52,532 nt of DNA from Planctomycetota bacterium. Lineage in GTDB: Bacteria; Planctomycetota; UBA1135; GCA-002686595. The stretch spans positions 1 through 52,532 of the forward strand of contig CANKOY010000021.1 of NCBI GenBank assembly GCA_947484275.1, given 5' to 3'. Under the pieces are notes generated by a model that was not told the origin of the DNA, searched no databases, and was given only the letters and a program-made list of their open reading frames with translations. Positions 26,642 to 35,994 of this stretch are shown in pieces. Position 1 is the stretch's first letter, and the number at the start of each line of letters is the position of its first letter. A program made the position numbers and the translations under genes.

Positions 26642-29600
26642 ATGTCGCAACTACTTTGGCGCGCGCTTGTTTGTTGTTCGGTCGTAGGCGGTTGGACTTC
26701 GCAGGCAGACGCGCAGGACCCCCTGCGCATTTTTCTGCGCGGGGGGCCGAAAACCCACGGGGCAGGTGAGCACGACCATCCGGCTTTCGTGGCGGACTGG
26801 ACCGCGCTCTTGCGCGAGCGCGGGGCCGCGGTCGACGGCGCCTTGGCGTTTCCGAGCGCAGAGCAACTGGCCCGCACCGATGTGCTTGTGCTCTACGCGG
26901 CCGAGGGCGGCTCGATCCACGGCGAGGACCGCGCGCACCTGACGTCGTACCTTGCCCGCGGCGGCGGCATCGTCGCGCTTCACGATTCGGTTTGCGGCGA
27001 CGATCCGCAGTGGTTCAAGACCGTGATCGGCGGCGCCTGGGAACACGGCCACGCGAAGTGGGCCATGGGCGTGACTGACTTGTACGTGCGCGATTTCGGA
27101 CATCCGATCACCCAGGGCGTCGCGAACTGGCGCTTCGAGGACGAGCTGTACACGCAGCTGCACATGCAGCCTGACGCGCGCGTGCTCATGGCGGGCTTTC
27201 AGGATGTGTTCTCGATCTCGCCGCAGATGTGGACCTACGAGAAGGACGACTACCGCGCCTTCGTTTCGATCCAAGGTCACTATCGAAAGTCCTTCGAGCA
27301 CGATGCGTGGCGCACGCTGCTTTTGCGCGGCATTGCCTGGGCGGGAAAGCGCGACGTTGAGCTGTTGACCACCGCGGCGGATCGCGCGTCGCTCGCCTAT
27401 CCCACCGGCGGGCCCCTGCGGCCGGAGGCGGCGGGGAATGCGCTTGTGCTGCACGAGGGCTTCGAGGCGACCCTCGCGGCGGCCGAACCTTTGATCGTAA
27501 ATCCGATCTCGATCGATTGGGACGCGCGCGGGCGCACGTGGGTGGCGGAGACGCCGGGGTATCCGAACAAGGCGGAATTCAGCGGGATCGCGGCCCACGA
27601 CACGATCAGCGCCCTCGCGGACACGAACGGCGACGGCGTGATGGATTCGAAGCAGGTCTTCGCCGACGGATTGGACCTGGTGACGAGCTTCGTGTTCCAC
27701 GGCGACGGCGTGATCGCTCTCTGTGCTCCGAACATTTTCTTCCTGCGCGACACCGACGGCGACGGCGTGTGCGACCGACGCGAAATCGTGTTCACCGGTT
27801 TTGGCTACGGCGACACCCATGCCGTGATCTCCAACGCGCGCTGGGGTCTCGACGGTTGGATCTACGCGACCCAGGGGTACTCGGGCAACGCATCGACCGA
27901 CGTGCGCAATGTGGGACCGGATGGCGAGCGCCGCTTCGGCAAGATCGGCAACGGCGTGTTTCGCTTCAAGCCCGATGGCAGCGCGATCGAGATCGTCTCG
28001 TCCTACGGCTCGAACACTTGGGGGCTGGACTTCACGCCGGACGGCGAGCTGTTCTTCAGCATGGCCAACGGCGCGCATTTGCGGCACGTGGTCGTGCCTG
28101 AGAAAGCCCTGGCGCGCGCGCGTCTTCCGGGGACGGAGACCTGGAACAACGTGGCCGACCACGACCGCGTGTTTCCGCTGGTCGTGCGTAATGAAGAGGC
28201 CTACCGCCAGATCGATTTCATCGGTGGCTTCACCGCGGCATCCGGCTGCGCGATTTACGACGGCGGCGCGTGGCCAGCGGAGTACGACGGGCGCGTGTAT
28301 GTCGCGGAGCCCACGGTCAACCTGGTGCACGAGGACGTGCTTTCGCCCAAGGGCGTGACGTTTACGGCCTCGAAGAGCCAGGAGCCGGAGTTCATCGCCA
28401 GCGCCGATCTTTGGTTTCGCCCCGTGCACATGCGCATCGGACCCGACGGCGCGATGTACGTGCTCGATTTCTACAACCAAGCCGCGGTGCACAACGACAC
28501 GCGCGGGCCGAAGCACGGGCCGACGAACGCGGCTCTGCGGCCGGATCGCGATCGCTTCCACGGTCGGATTTGGCGCGTGCAGCATCGCTCAGCCATCGAT
28601 GTGGCCGGACGCGATCTTTCGCAGCTCGATGGAACCGCGTGGGTCGAGGAGCTCGAGGCCGCGAACGGCTGGCGGCGAAATACGGCGCTGCGGTTGTTGT
28701 GCGAGAGCAAGGAGCGCGGCACGCAGCGGGCGCTGATCACCTTGGGGCAGTCGGCCGCAATGCCCGCGGCGCGCATCGCAGCACTGTGGACGCTCGCCAG
28801 GCGCGGACGCATCACACCGGAGTTGCTAATCCAGGGACTCGCGGACAGGGACCAGGGTGTGGTCAAGAATGCAGCGACGATTGCCTCGGAGTTTGGCCTT
28901 GCGAGTCGAATCGGACGCGAATTGGGCGACACGGTGAGTACCGCGCCCGCCCCGACAGAAGCTCGCTCGCACCTTCGCAGACTCGAGGCGCTGGGAGGCG
29001 CAAGATCGGATAACCCGAATCTCTGGTCGGGGCGAATCGGGAGTTCCTTCAAGGTAAGTAAGGACCGCTGGACGCGCTCGGCGGCACTGTCAGCGGCCTC
29101 GGACCATCCACTGGAGTTCATCGGAACGGGTCCTCGGCTTGGCGATGATTTTCTGCTGGAGCTGAAGGTTGAGCTGGCCGGATTCGTAGCGAAGAGCGGC
29201 GACGCTGGCCTAGCAGCCCAGCTCGTCGGTCGCATTCCAGGGTTCGATCAGCCTTCCACCTCGCGCGCCGTGTTGGGTCGCCTTTGGCGGGATCTGAAGA
29301 CTGATCGCGTTCCCGAATTCACACCAGAACTGAAGACCGCGATCTCAAAGCTGCTCGATTCGCCTGACTTCGAGCTGGCCGCGCTGGCCTTGAAGTTCGC
29401 ATCGAAATGGGACACTCGCGGCGAATTGAAGGCAGCGATCGATGCGTTGGGACAGCGCCTCGAGCAAGAAGCCGGGGATCCGGCCGTGGAAATCAACCGC
29501 CGCGTCACGTGCCTGCGCTCCATGTTCGGCGTTGCAAATCGTCTGGAGCGCGCGCTCGCGATCGCCGAGACGATGCTTGCAGCGGGTGCGGAGGCGGCGG

Positions 29601-31600
29601 TTCAACTCGAGCTGGTCAGCGAGTTGAGCCGCTGTGGCGACGACGCGGCGGCGGGCGTGCTGGCGCGGAACTTCCTTTCACTGTCGACCGCCGGTCGCGA
29701 GCAAGCCTTTCTTGCCATCGTGCGCCGTGCGAAGTGGGTCGAGCCGTTGCTGGCTGAGATCGAAGCGGGGCGTATCGCGCCGAACGATTTGGGGCCGTTG
29801 CGGCTGTCGCAGTTGAAAAACCACGGCGGCGAGGCCGTGGCTGCGCGTGCGCGAGCGGTGCTGGAGAAAATCCAGGGGCCGCAGAATCAGAAGACGGAGG
29901 AGCTGATCGCAAGGGTCCTGCCGATCGTCGAAGCCCCCGGTGACGCGGCGAAGGGCAAGCTGCTCTTCGCGCAGAACTGCGGGAACTGTCACACCTACAA
30001 GGGCGAGGGTGCGCACATCGGACCCGATCTCACCGGCATGGGGGCCCACGGGATACGTTCGCTACTGCCCGTGATCCTCGATCCCAATGCCTCCGTCGAA
30101 GCCGCGTACCTCGAATACCTGTGCGAGACTACCGACGATCGCCTGGTCAGCGGCATCATCGTGCGCGACACGCCTGCCGGCGTCGTGCTGCGCGCCACCA
30201 CCGGCGACACGGAGATTCCGCGCGACGAAATCGTTTCGCTGAAGTCCACCGGTCGCTCGCCGATGCCCGTGGGACTGGAGTCAATCGGACCCGAAGGCCT
30301 GCGCGACGTTCTCGCTTATCTAACCGAAGAGTTCGCAGGCTTCCGCGTGCTCGACCTGCGCGAGCTCGCCAACATGTCGACGCGCGCGGGAATGTACGAC
30401 CCCGAGAAAGCGCCCGATCGCATGGACTTGATGCGCTACGGCGTCTTCGAGATCGACGGCGTGCCCTTCGAAGTGCGCGATCCCGCCACCGCGGACGGCG
30501 GACGCAACGTGATCTGCCTGCGCGGTGGAATGGAGCAGGAGTGGTTTTCGAACACGGGTCTGCCGCGCAAGGTCGAAGTGCCGGTGGGATTCGCGCTCGG
30601 GCGCGTGCACGTGCTCGGCGGCATCGCGGCCTGGGGCTTTCCGATCAGGGACGACAAGCAGCCCTGCGTGAAGTGGACTTGGGTCTACGCCGACGGGACG
30701 CGCGAAGAGGTCGTGTTGCGCGATGGCGTCGAGTTCGCCGACTGGATCGGCCGGCGCGACGTGCCGGGGTCGAAGTACGCCGAGGGACTCGTCAAGTCGG
30801 GCTCCTGGGGCCAGCTGCGCACGTTCGATCTCGCGCCCAAGGAAGCGAAAGTCGTCGCGAAGATCGAACTGGAGAGCTACGACAATCACATGTCGCCGAC
30901 TTTCGTCGGTTTGACGGCGGAACTGCCCGGTGCAGAGCGCAAGACAAGTCGCCGCGAAGTCGAAGCGCTCGACGTGCTCGTGGTTGGCGGCGGATCGAGC
31001 CACGATTTCCAGCGCTGGTTCAACACTGAGGATCTGTCGACGATCTCCGCGGCAAAACTCGGCAGCGTGCGTTACACGGAGGGCACTGAAGACTTGCTCG
31101 CACAGCTGCAGAAGCTGAAAGCCCTCTGCTTGACGAACAACCAGCCCCTGGCCGGGGCGGAGTTGCGCGCGGGCTTGAACAAGTTCTTCGACGACGGCGG
31201 CGGCGTCGTGATCGTGCATCCCGCGGCCTGGTACAACTGGAGCGACTGGCCCGAGTACAACGCGCGCTGGGTCGGCGGCGGTTCGCGCGGCCACGGCAAG
31301 TACGGAAAATTCGAGGTTCGCATCGTCGATCCGAATCACGCCCTGGCCCGCGGCGTGCCGGCGACTTTCCTCATTCAAGACGAACTCTACGAATCGACGC
31401 TCGATGCGAGCGCCAAGACCCATGTCATCGCCGTGGGCCGCGAGCTTGCCACGGGCAAGGAGTATCCTGTCATGTGGACCGTCGCTCGTCCCCGCGGCAG
31501 GACCGTGTGCTTGACTCTGGGCCACGACGGTGCGGCGCACCAGAGCGAACCGTACCGCGCGCTTTACACCAACTCGCTGCGCTGGGTGCTGGAGAAGTAG
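26642..31600 (+). CDS. Giant secreted PVC-type CxxCH haem protein with ThuA domains at both ends
   Basis: 1652 residues. ATG 26642 gives a signal peptide (SQLLWRALVCCSVVGGWTSQ); TATCCT (26628-26633) ends 8 nt before it. Order: ThuA-like domain (about 25-230: GGIVALHDSVCG, GHYRKSFEHDAWRTLLLRGI); PVC membrane-bound-dehydrogenase-type propeller (about 260-700: EGFEATLAAAEPLIVNPISI, TNGDGVMDSKQVFADGLDL, GPDGAMYVLDFYNQA); HEAT-like helices (to about 1090); a haem c domain with CGNCH at Cys1113/Cys1116/His1117; a beta-rich, jelly-roll-like segment; and a second ThuA-like domain (about 1440-1652: GGGVVIVHPAAWYNW, LTLGHDGAAH). Such proteins are linked to periplasmic oxidation of complex sugars. Electron transfer through the haem is expected; the substrate is unknown. 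A cupin gene follows 2 bp later. Confidence 0.88.
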   Translation: MSQLLWRALVCCSVVGGWTSQADAQDPLRIFLRGGPKTHGAGEHDHPAFVADWTALLRERGAAVDGALAFPSAEQLARTDVLVLYAAEGGSIHGEDRAHLTSYLARGGGIVALHDSVCGDDPQWFKTVIGGAWEHGHAKWAMGVTDLYVRDFGHPITQGVANWRFEDELYTQLHMQPDARVLMAGFQDVFSISPQMWTYEKDDYRAFVSIQGHYRKSFEHDAWRTLLLRGIAWAGKRDVELLTTAADRASLAYPTGGPLRPEAAGNALVLHEGFEATLAAAEPLIVNPISIDWDARGRTWVAETPGYPNKAEFSGIAAHDTISALADTNGDGVMDSKQVFADGLDLVTSFVFHGDGVIALCAPNIFFLRDTDGDGVCDRREIVFTGFGYGDTHAVISNARWGLDGWIYATQGYSGNASTDVRNVGPDGERRFGKIGNGVFRFKPDGSAIEIVSSYGSNTWGLDFTPDGELFFSMANGAHLRHVVVPEKALARARLPGTETWNNVADHDRVFPLVVRNEEAYRQIDFIGGFTAASGCAIYDGGAWPAEYDGRVYVAEPTVNLVHEDVLSPKGVTFTASKSQEPEFIASADLWFRPVHMRIGPDGAMYVLDFYNQAAVHNDTRGPKHGPTNAALRPDRDRFHGRIWRVQHRSAIDVAGRDLSQLDGTAWVEELEAANGWRRNTALRLLCESKERGTQRALITLGQSAAMPAARIAALWTLARRGRITPELLIQGLADRDQGVVKNAATIASEFGLASRIGRELGDTVSTAPAPTEARSHLRRLEALGGARSDNPNLWSGRIGSSFKVSKDRWTRSAALSAASDHPLEFIGTGPRLGDDFLLELKVELAGFVAKSGDAGLAAQLVGRIPGFDQPSTSRAVLGRLWRDLKTDRVPEFTPELKTAISKLLDSPDFELAALALKFASKWDTRGELKAAIDALGQRLEQEAGDPAVEINRRVTCLRSMFGVANRLERALAIAETMLAAGAEAAVQLELVSELSRCGDDAAAGVLARNFLSLSTAGREQAFLAIVRRAKWVEPLLAEIEAGRIAPNDLGPLRLSQLKNHGGEAVAARARAVLEKIQGPQNQKTEELIARVLPIVEAPGDAAKGKLLFAQNCGNCHTYKGEGAHIGPDLTGMGAHGIRSLLPVILDPNASVEAAYLEYLCETTDDRLVSGIIVRDTPAGVVLRATTGDTEIPRDEIVSLKSTGRSPMPVGLESIGPEGLRDVLAYLTEEFAGFRVLDLRELANMSTRAGMYDPEKAPDRMDLMRYGVFEIDGVPFEVRDPATADGGRNVICLRGGMEQEWFSNTGLPRKVEVPVGFALGRVHVLGGIAAWGFPIRDDKQPCVKWTWVYADGTREEVVLRDGVEFADWIGRRDVPGSKYAEGLVKSGSWGQLRTFDLAPKEAKVVAKIELESYDNHMSPTFVGLTAELPGAERKTSRREVEALDVLVVGGGSSHDFQRWFNTEDLSTISAAKLGSVRYTEGTEDLLAQLQKLKALCLTNNQPLAGAELRAGLNKFFDDGGGVVIVHPAAWYNWSDWPEYNARWVGGGSRGHGKYGKFEVRIVDPNHALARGVPATFLIQDELYESTLDASAKTHVIAVGRELATGKEYPVMWTVARPRGRTVCLTLGHDGAAHQSEPYRALYTNSLRWVLEK

Positions 31601-31602
31601 CG

Positions 31603-32022
31603 ATGTGCACCGAGCGCTGCCTCAAGTTCATCGCGAACTCCGACGTCCAAGTCGAGCAGATGCCCTGGGGGCCCCACGAGTGGTTCTCGCGGCCTGGGTT
31701 GACCGCGGCGACGAATCTGCAAATGGTGCGCGTCACGATGCCGCCAGGTTGCGCTCACGAATTCCATCGCCACCCGTGCTTCGAAGAACTGCTCTATTAC
31801 CTCGAAGGCGAAGCGGAGCAGTGGGTCGGGCGCGAGAAGCGCACGATGCGACCAGGCGAAGTGGTCCACGTGCCGCGCGACGAAGTGCATGGCACGTACA
31901 ACGTGTCCTCGAAGCCGCTGAAGTTCCTCGCCGTGCTCTCCCACGCCCACTTCGACGGTCCCGCCGTGATCGACATGAGCGGGGAAGAGCCCTGGAAATC
32001 GATGCGCCTCGCGCGTCGCTGA
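31603..32022 (+). CDS. Cupin-domain protein
   Basis: 139 residues; start at 31603, 2 bp after the haem-protein stop, so translation is probably coupled. A single small cupin barrel: motif 1 as HEFHRHPCFEELLYYLEGEA (His-x2-His plus Glu as metal ligands) and motif 2 as RPGEVVHVPRDEVHGTYN with the last ligand His. There is no signal peptide, so it acts in the cytoplasm. Metal-binding residues are complete, so a sugar isomerase, epimerase or sensor role for the sugar-related gene upstream is possible. The exact function is open. Confidence 0.8.
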   Translation: MCTERCLKFIANSDVQVEQMPWGPHEWFSRPGLTAATNLQMVRVTMPPGCAHEFHRHPCFEELLYYLEGEAEQWVGREKRTMRPGEVVHVPRDEVHGTYNVSSKPLKFLAVLSHAHFDGPAVIDMSGEEPWKSMRLARR

Positions 32023-32026
32023 ACCC

Positions 32027-32614
32027 ATGGTCAGAATCGCGCGAGTCGTTTCACAGCCCGCGCGCCTCGCGCGCCGCGGTGGGGCGGTGTGCCTGCGCCG
32101 GCCCACGCCCGAGGATCAGGAGGAGTACCACGAACTGCGGCGCGCTAGCCGCAAGTTCCTGGCCGCCTGGGGCATGGACACCAGTCCCGCGCGCGATTTC
32201 CGCGTGTTCCTCGATCAAGGTCCGGGCACGTCGCGCGAGCGCTGGCTGGTGTGCGCGACGAAGGGCGGCGCGATCCTGGGCGCGGTCACGATCGCGGCCA
32301 TACGGCGCGAGCCCTTCGAGAGCGGCGTGCTCGGCTACTGGATCGGCGCGCCCCATGCGCGCCAGGGATTCATGACCGAGGCCCTGGCACTTGCGATCCG
32401 TCGCGCGTTCACTGGCCTTCGCCTGCACCGACTCGAAGCGGACGTGCTGCCGAAGAATCTCGCGTCCAAACGACTGCTGCGGCGCGCAGGCTTCACCAAG
32501 GAAGGTCTGGCGCGCGGTTTCGTGCGCGTCGGCGGGCAATGGCGCGATCACGAGCGCTGGGCCTTGCTGGCCAGCGACGTGAAGAAATCTCAGCGGCCCC
32601 AGTCGCGCAGGTAG
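32027..32614 (+). CDS. GNAT N-acetyltransferase (RimJ/RimL-like)
   Basis: 195 residues, 4 bp after the cupin gene. Residues about 22-180 form the GNAT fold: VCLRRPTPEDQEEYHELRRA at the start, SGVLGYWIGAPHARQGFMTE with the acetyl-CoA loop variant, LHRLEADVLPKNLASKRLLR and RRAGFTKEGLARGFVRVGGQ. This is the ribosomal-protein-alanine acetyltransferase pattern (substrates L7/L12, S5, S18 or small molecules). The 3' end overlaps the convergent NAD synthetase gene by 25 bp. The start may lie a little downstream, but no better candidate is visible. Confidence 0.85.
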   Translation: MVRIARVVSQPARLARRGGAVCLRRPTPEDQEEYHELRRASRKFLAAWGMDTSPARDFRVFLDQGPGTSRERWLVCATKGGAILGAVTIAAIRREPFESGVLGYWIGAPHARQGFMTEALALAIRRAFTGLRLHRLEADVLPKNLASKRLLRRAGFTKEGLARGFVRVGGQWRDHERWALLASDVKKSQRPQSRR

Positions 32615-33423
32615 CGGAAATCCTGGTTGACCGTGCGCTGGGAGAGCTTCGCGATGATCGGCGGCACGCGTTTGAACTGGGTGGCCGAGATGCGCGCGAC
32701 GATTTTTCGGACGAATTCACGCTCGAAACCTGCGGCGGCTAGATCGTCTTCGCTGTAGCGCTCGTCCACGAGCAGGAACAGCAGGCGATCGACCGCTTCG
32801 TAGGTGAAACCAAGATCCGCTTCGTCGGTTTGGCCTTCGAACAGATCCGCCGACGGCGCCTTCGTCACCAACGCCTCGGGGATCTTCAGGTGCCGCGCCA
32901 GTTGGTAGAGCTGGTTTTTGTACAGGTCGCCGATCGGATTGAGCGCGCTGGCGCTGTCCCCGAACTGAGTCGTGTAACCCAGCAGCAACTCGGTCTTGTT
33001 GCTCGTGCCGAGCACCAGAGCGCGTTCGGCGGCGGCGCGGTCGTAGAGGACGATCATGCGACAGCGCGCGAGAACATTGCCGCGCCGTGTGCGGTCCATC
33101 GTCGGCTCGCGCGAAATGTAGGCGTCGGCCATTTCGCTGATGTCCACGCGCGCGTGTGGAACACCGATCGACTCGCACAGCAATTTCCCGTGGGCCTCGC
33201 TTTGCGGATTCGATTCGCGGTAGGGCAGCAGCACGCCGATCACGTTTGCGGGACCGAGTGCGCGCGCGGCGAGACTTGCGACGACGGCGGAGTCGATTCC
33301 GCCGGAGACGCCGAGCACGACCTTGCCAAAGCCGACGTGCGTGACCTCTTCGCGCAGGAACTGCACCAGGAGGCGCTCCACCAGCGCGGCGTCGATCGCC
33401 AGGCTCGGGCGTGCGCGGTCCAT
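32590..33423 (-). CDS. nadE: NAD+ synthetase (ammonia-type catalytic domain)
   Basis: 277 residues. Start 33423 is chosen because ATG shares one base with the TGA of the upstream gene (TGATG), although the frame is open to 33468. The ATP pyrophosphatase loop SGGIDS is at residues 40-45, followed by VLLPYRESNPQSEAH, the substrate-binding RCRMIVLYDRAA and GTSNKTELLLGYTTQFGDSA, and the terminal KRVPPIIAKL. It adenylates nicotinate-adenine dinucleotide and amidates it to NAD+. The glutaminase domain that many NadE proteins carry is absent here but a separate nitrilase-type amidase is encoded directly upstream, so the pair may act as a split glutamine-dependent enzyme. Confidence 0.9.
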   Translation of the reverse strand: MDRARPSLAIDAALVERLLVQFLREEVTHVGFGKVVLGVSGGIDSAVVASLAARALGPANVIGVLLPYRESNPQSEAHGKLLCESIGVPHARVDISEMADAYISREPTMDRTRRGNVLARCRMIVLYDRAAAERALVLGTSNKTELLLGYTTQFGDSASALNPIGDLYKNQLYQLARHLKIPEALVTKAPSADLFEGQTDEADLGFTYEAVDRLLFLLVDERYSEDDLAAAGFEREFVRKIVARISATQFKRVPPIIAKLSQRTVNQDFRYLRDWGR

Positions 33424-34271
33424 CAATTCTTCGTGCGGTGGCGGAACAGACTCTGTTCGAGCAGCCACGGCTTGGCGTCGCGGCGCAGGGGCGTCATCAA
33501 TCGCGCGCGCTCAAGCTCGCGCGACGAAATCTGGACCTGCAGGCGATCGGACTCCAGACCCTTCAATTCGGCGTGGGTGCGGCCCGAGGGATCGATGACG
33601 CGCGACCCGCCGGAGAAGAAAATGCCGTCTTCCCAGCCCACGCGATTCGTCCACAGCACCCAGGTTTGGGTCGTCAAGGCCTGGGCGGCGAGCAAGGTCT
33701 GCCAAACACGCTGGGATCCGAGCTCACCGCCGTCCTCCGCTACGCCGCGGCCCGGGGCGCAGGAGTGCACGAGCAGGGCGTCCACGTCGTCGAGGAAGTA
33801 CGGGTAGGCGCTCGAAACGTGCCACAGGTCCTCGCAGATCAAGAAGCCGAAGCGACCGAACTTCGAGGTGAACGAAGCAAAGCGTTCACCAGCCGCGAAT
33901 TCGCGCTGCTCGTCGAACATCCCGTAGGTCACCAAGTGCACTTTGCGGTGCACGTGCAGCAGCGCTCCGTCCTCGAAGAAGGCCATGGAGTTGTAGAGGC
34001 GTCCCTCGCTGGAGCGCTCGACAAAGCCGATCGCGATCGAGATGTCGCGCGACAGAGCTGCGAAGCGCCCGAGGATCGGCGCGTCCAACCGCAGGGCGAT
34101 TTCCGAAGTCTGGTCCTTCAGGAAGTAGCCCGACAGCGAGAGCTCGGGGAACAGCACAACGCGCGAGCCGGCGCGCTTGGCGGCCTCGATTTCGGCGCTG
34201 TGCAGGACAAAATTGCGCTCAAGATCCCCGAGGGTCGGGTTGATCTGGGCCAGGGTCATTCGGCAATCCAT
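33423..34271 (-). CDS. Nitrilase-superfamily amidase, probable glutaminase partner of NadE
   Basis: 282 residues. The nitrilase triad is complete: Glu43 in FPELSLSGY, Lys110 in HVHRKVHLV, Cys146 in FLICEDLW. The N-terminus RMTLAQINPTLGDLERN is the sequence typical of the glutaminase domain of glutamine-dependent NAD synthetase. It runs directly into nadE with a 1-nt overlap. So it is likely to supply ammonia from glutamine for NAD+ formation. A lone carbon-nitrogen hydrolase with another amide substrate remains possible. TACACT on the minus strand (34281-34286) ends 9 nt before the start. Confidence 0.8.
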   Translation of the reverse strand: MDCRMTLAQINPTLGDLERNFVLHSAEIEAAKRAGSRVVLFPELSLSGYFLKDQTSEIALRLDAPILGRFAALSRDISIAIGFVERSSEGRLYNSMAFFEDGALLHVHRKVHLVTYGMFDEQREFAAGERFASFTSKFGRFGFLICEDLWHVSSAYPYFLDDVDALLVHSCAPGRGVAEDGGELGSQRVWQTLLAAQALTTQTWVLWTNRVGWEDGIFFSGGSRVIDPSGRTHAELKGLESDRLQVQISSRELERARLMTPLRRDAKPWLLEQSLFRHRTKN

Positions 34272-34300
34272 GGGCCGAATAGTGTAGTGCGCGGGCGGCC

Positions 34301-35320
34301 CTATGGCTTCGCGGCCGCAGAATCCAGCGCTGCACGGACGATTGCATCCCGGTCCGCATCCGCGGCCTGACCTTCGTAGGAGAGGATCAAGCGATGGCGC
34401 AGGCTCGGGATGGCGACGGCGGTGATGTCCTCGCGCGTCACGTGCAGTCGTCCGAGGGTCAGGGCGCGCGCCTTGGCGGAGGCGAGCATGGCCAGTCCGC
34501 CCCGGGGGCTCGAACCGTGTCGCACCGAGCGCTGAACGATGGCCGGCGAGTCGCTCGCGCGAGGCGACGTGGCCAGCACGATGCGCGCGGCGAATTCGAC
34601 GATCTCGCTCGAGGCGAGCGTCTCGGACACCAGGTTGCGCCAGCTCTGAAGATCCTGTTGGGTCGCAGCGCGCGCCGTAGGCAGTGTCCTTGGTCTCGAG
34701 ACTTCACCGAGGACCGCCGTCAACTCGGCGAGATTGGGCTGGGGCACGCGGATCTGGAACAAGAAACGATCGAGCTGAGCCTCGGGCAGTGGATAGGTGC
34801 CCTCCATCTCGATCGGGTTTTCCGTGGCCACCAGCAGGAACGGATCGGGCAGCGCGCGCGTTTCGCCGAAGCTCGTCACCTGGCGCTCGGCCATGGCTTC
34901 CAGGAGCGCTGACTGTGTGCGCGGGCCGGCGCGGTTGATCTCATCGGCGAGCACCACGTGAGCGAAGATCGGACCGGGCTCGAAGCGCATCGAGCGCCGG
35001 CCCGACGCGTCCTCGTCGAGGATGCGGCCGCCGAGCACGTCGCCTGGCATCAGGTCCGGTGTGAACTGCACGCGCGCGAAGGAGAGTTCCAGCGCATTCG
35101 CGAAGGCCTTGACCAGCGTCGTTTTTCCAAGACCGGGCACGCCTTCGATCAATGCGTGTCCACCGGCGATGGCGCACAGGATCAACTGCTCGACGATCTC
35201 CGGATGGCCGATGTAGCTGGCGCGAATCGACGCGCGCCAGCGCTCAACCCCGGTAACGAGGCCGGACAACTCGCGCTCGACATCGCGGGAATCTGACTTC
35301 AGCGCTGCTTTTCGATCCAT
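34301..35320 (-). CDS. MoxR-family AAA+ ATPase
   Basis: 339 residues; start 35320, overlapping the HAD gene by 22 bp. Walker A is GVPGLGKT (60-67), Walker B LADEINR with Asp126/Glu127, followed by SALLEAMAERQVTSFGETRA, sensor I ATENPIEMEGTYPLPEAQLD and RFLF. The C-terminal lid has RGGLAMLASAKARALTLGR. MoxR proteins act as chaperones that assemble or activate protein complexes, often with DUF58 and von Willebrand A partners. None of those partners is adjacent here, which is unusual. The next gene is the amidase of the NAD pair, in the same direction, 29 bp further on. Confidence 0.92.
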   Translation of the reverse strand: MDRKAALKSDSRDVERELSGLVTGVERWRASIRASYIGHPEIVEQLILCAIAGGHALIEGVPGLGKTTLVKAFANALELSFARVQFTPDLMPGDVLGGRILDEDASGRRSMRFEPGPIFAHVVLADEINRAGPRTQSALLEAMAERQVTSFGETRALPDPFLLVATENPIEMEGTYPLPEAQLDRFLFQIRVPQPNLAELTAVLGEVSRPRTLPTARAATQQDLQSWRNLVSETLASSEIVEFAARIVLATSPRASDSPAIVQRSVRHGSSPRGGLAMLASAKARALTLGRLHVTREDITAVAIPSLRHRLILSYEGQAADADRDAIVRAALDSAAAKP

Positions 35321-35994
35321 GGAATGACTTCGGCCAGCCTGTGGATGCTGGCGAGCGACAGTGCGGCGTGGCGGTTGGCGGGGTCGAAGAGCAGCGTGTG
35401 GATGCCGCAGTCGCTCGCGCCGCGCACATCCTGCACGGGCTCGTTGCCCACGTGCAACGCTTCTCGCGCCAGGACGTTCAAACGACCCAGGGCGCGCTCG
35501 AAAATCGCTCGGTCGGGCTTCTCGACGCGCTCGAGGGCGGAGATCAGCACCACATCGAAGTGCCCCAGAATGCCAAGGCCCCCGAGGACCGTGGTCATGG
35601 CGGGGCTCCAATTGGAGATCAGGCAGAGCTTCAGGCCGCTCGCTCGCGCGCCGTCGAGAAGCTCCCTCGCGCCTTCGGTCAGGCGGTAATTCTTCGCGTC
35701 GGCGAAGGTGGCGAAGAGCTCGGCGCAAAGCTCAGGGAGCTTGCTCTCGGCCAGGCCCAACTGGCGCGAAAAGACATGGGCGATGAAGGCCTCGAACCAG
35801 GGCACCGTGTAGCGGTAGTTCCCGCCGATCTCCTGGGGCAACGCCCGGTGAGCCGCCAGCATGCAGCCGCGCATTTCCTGGGGCGAAATCTCGGTGCCCC
35901 GGATCGCCGCGACAGTCGCGTAGAGCGCTTCCCGCGACGGGTGCTCGGCCAGGAGCGTTCCCCCGGCGTCGATGAGAATTGCCCCGATGCCCAC
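35299..35994 (-). CDS. HAD-like hydrolase lacking the second motif I aspartate
   Basis: 231 residues from a GTG start. The HAD signature is LIDAGGTLL (nucleophile Asp9), LISNWSPAMTTVLGGLGILG (motif II Ser), VEKPDRAIFERALGRL (motif III Lys) and HVGNEPVQDVRGASDCG (motif IV). Motif I reads D-x-G-G-T instead of D-x-D-x-T, so the usual general acid/base residue is Gly. Related proteins with this change exist, but the effect on catalysis here is unknown. TAGTCT on the minus strand (36001-36006) ends 6 nt before the start. Substrate not predictable; phosphatase or dehalogenase-like activity is possible. Confidence 0.8.
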   Translation of the reverse strand: MGIGAILIDAGGTLLAEHPSREALYATVAAIRGTEISPQEMRGCMLAAHRALPQEIGGNYRYTVPWFEAFIAHVFSRQLGLAESKLPELCAELFATFADAKNYRLTEGARELLDGARASGLKLCLISNWSPAMTTVLGGLGILGHFDVVLISALERVEKPDRAIFERALGRLNVLAREALHVGNEPVQDVRGASDCGIHTLLFDPANRHAALSLASIHRLAEVIPWIEKQR

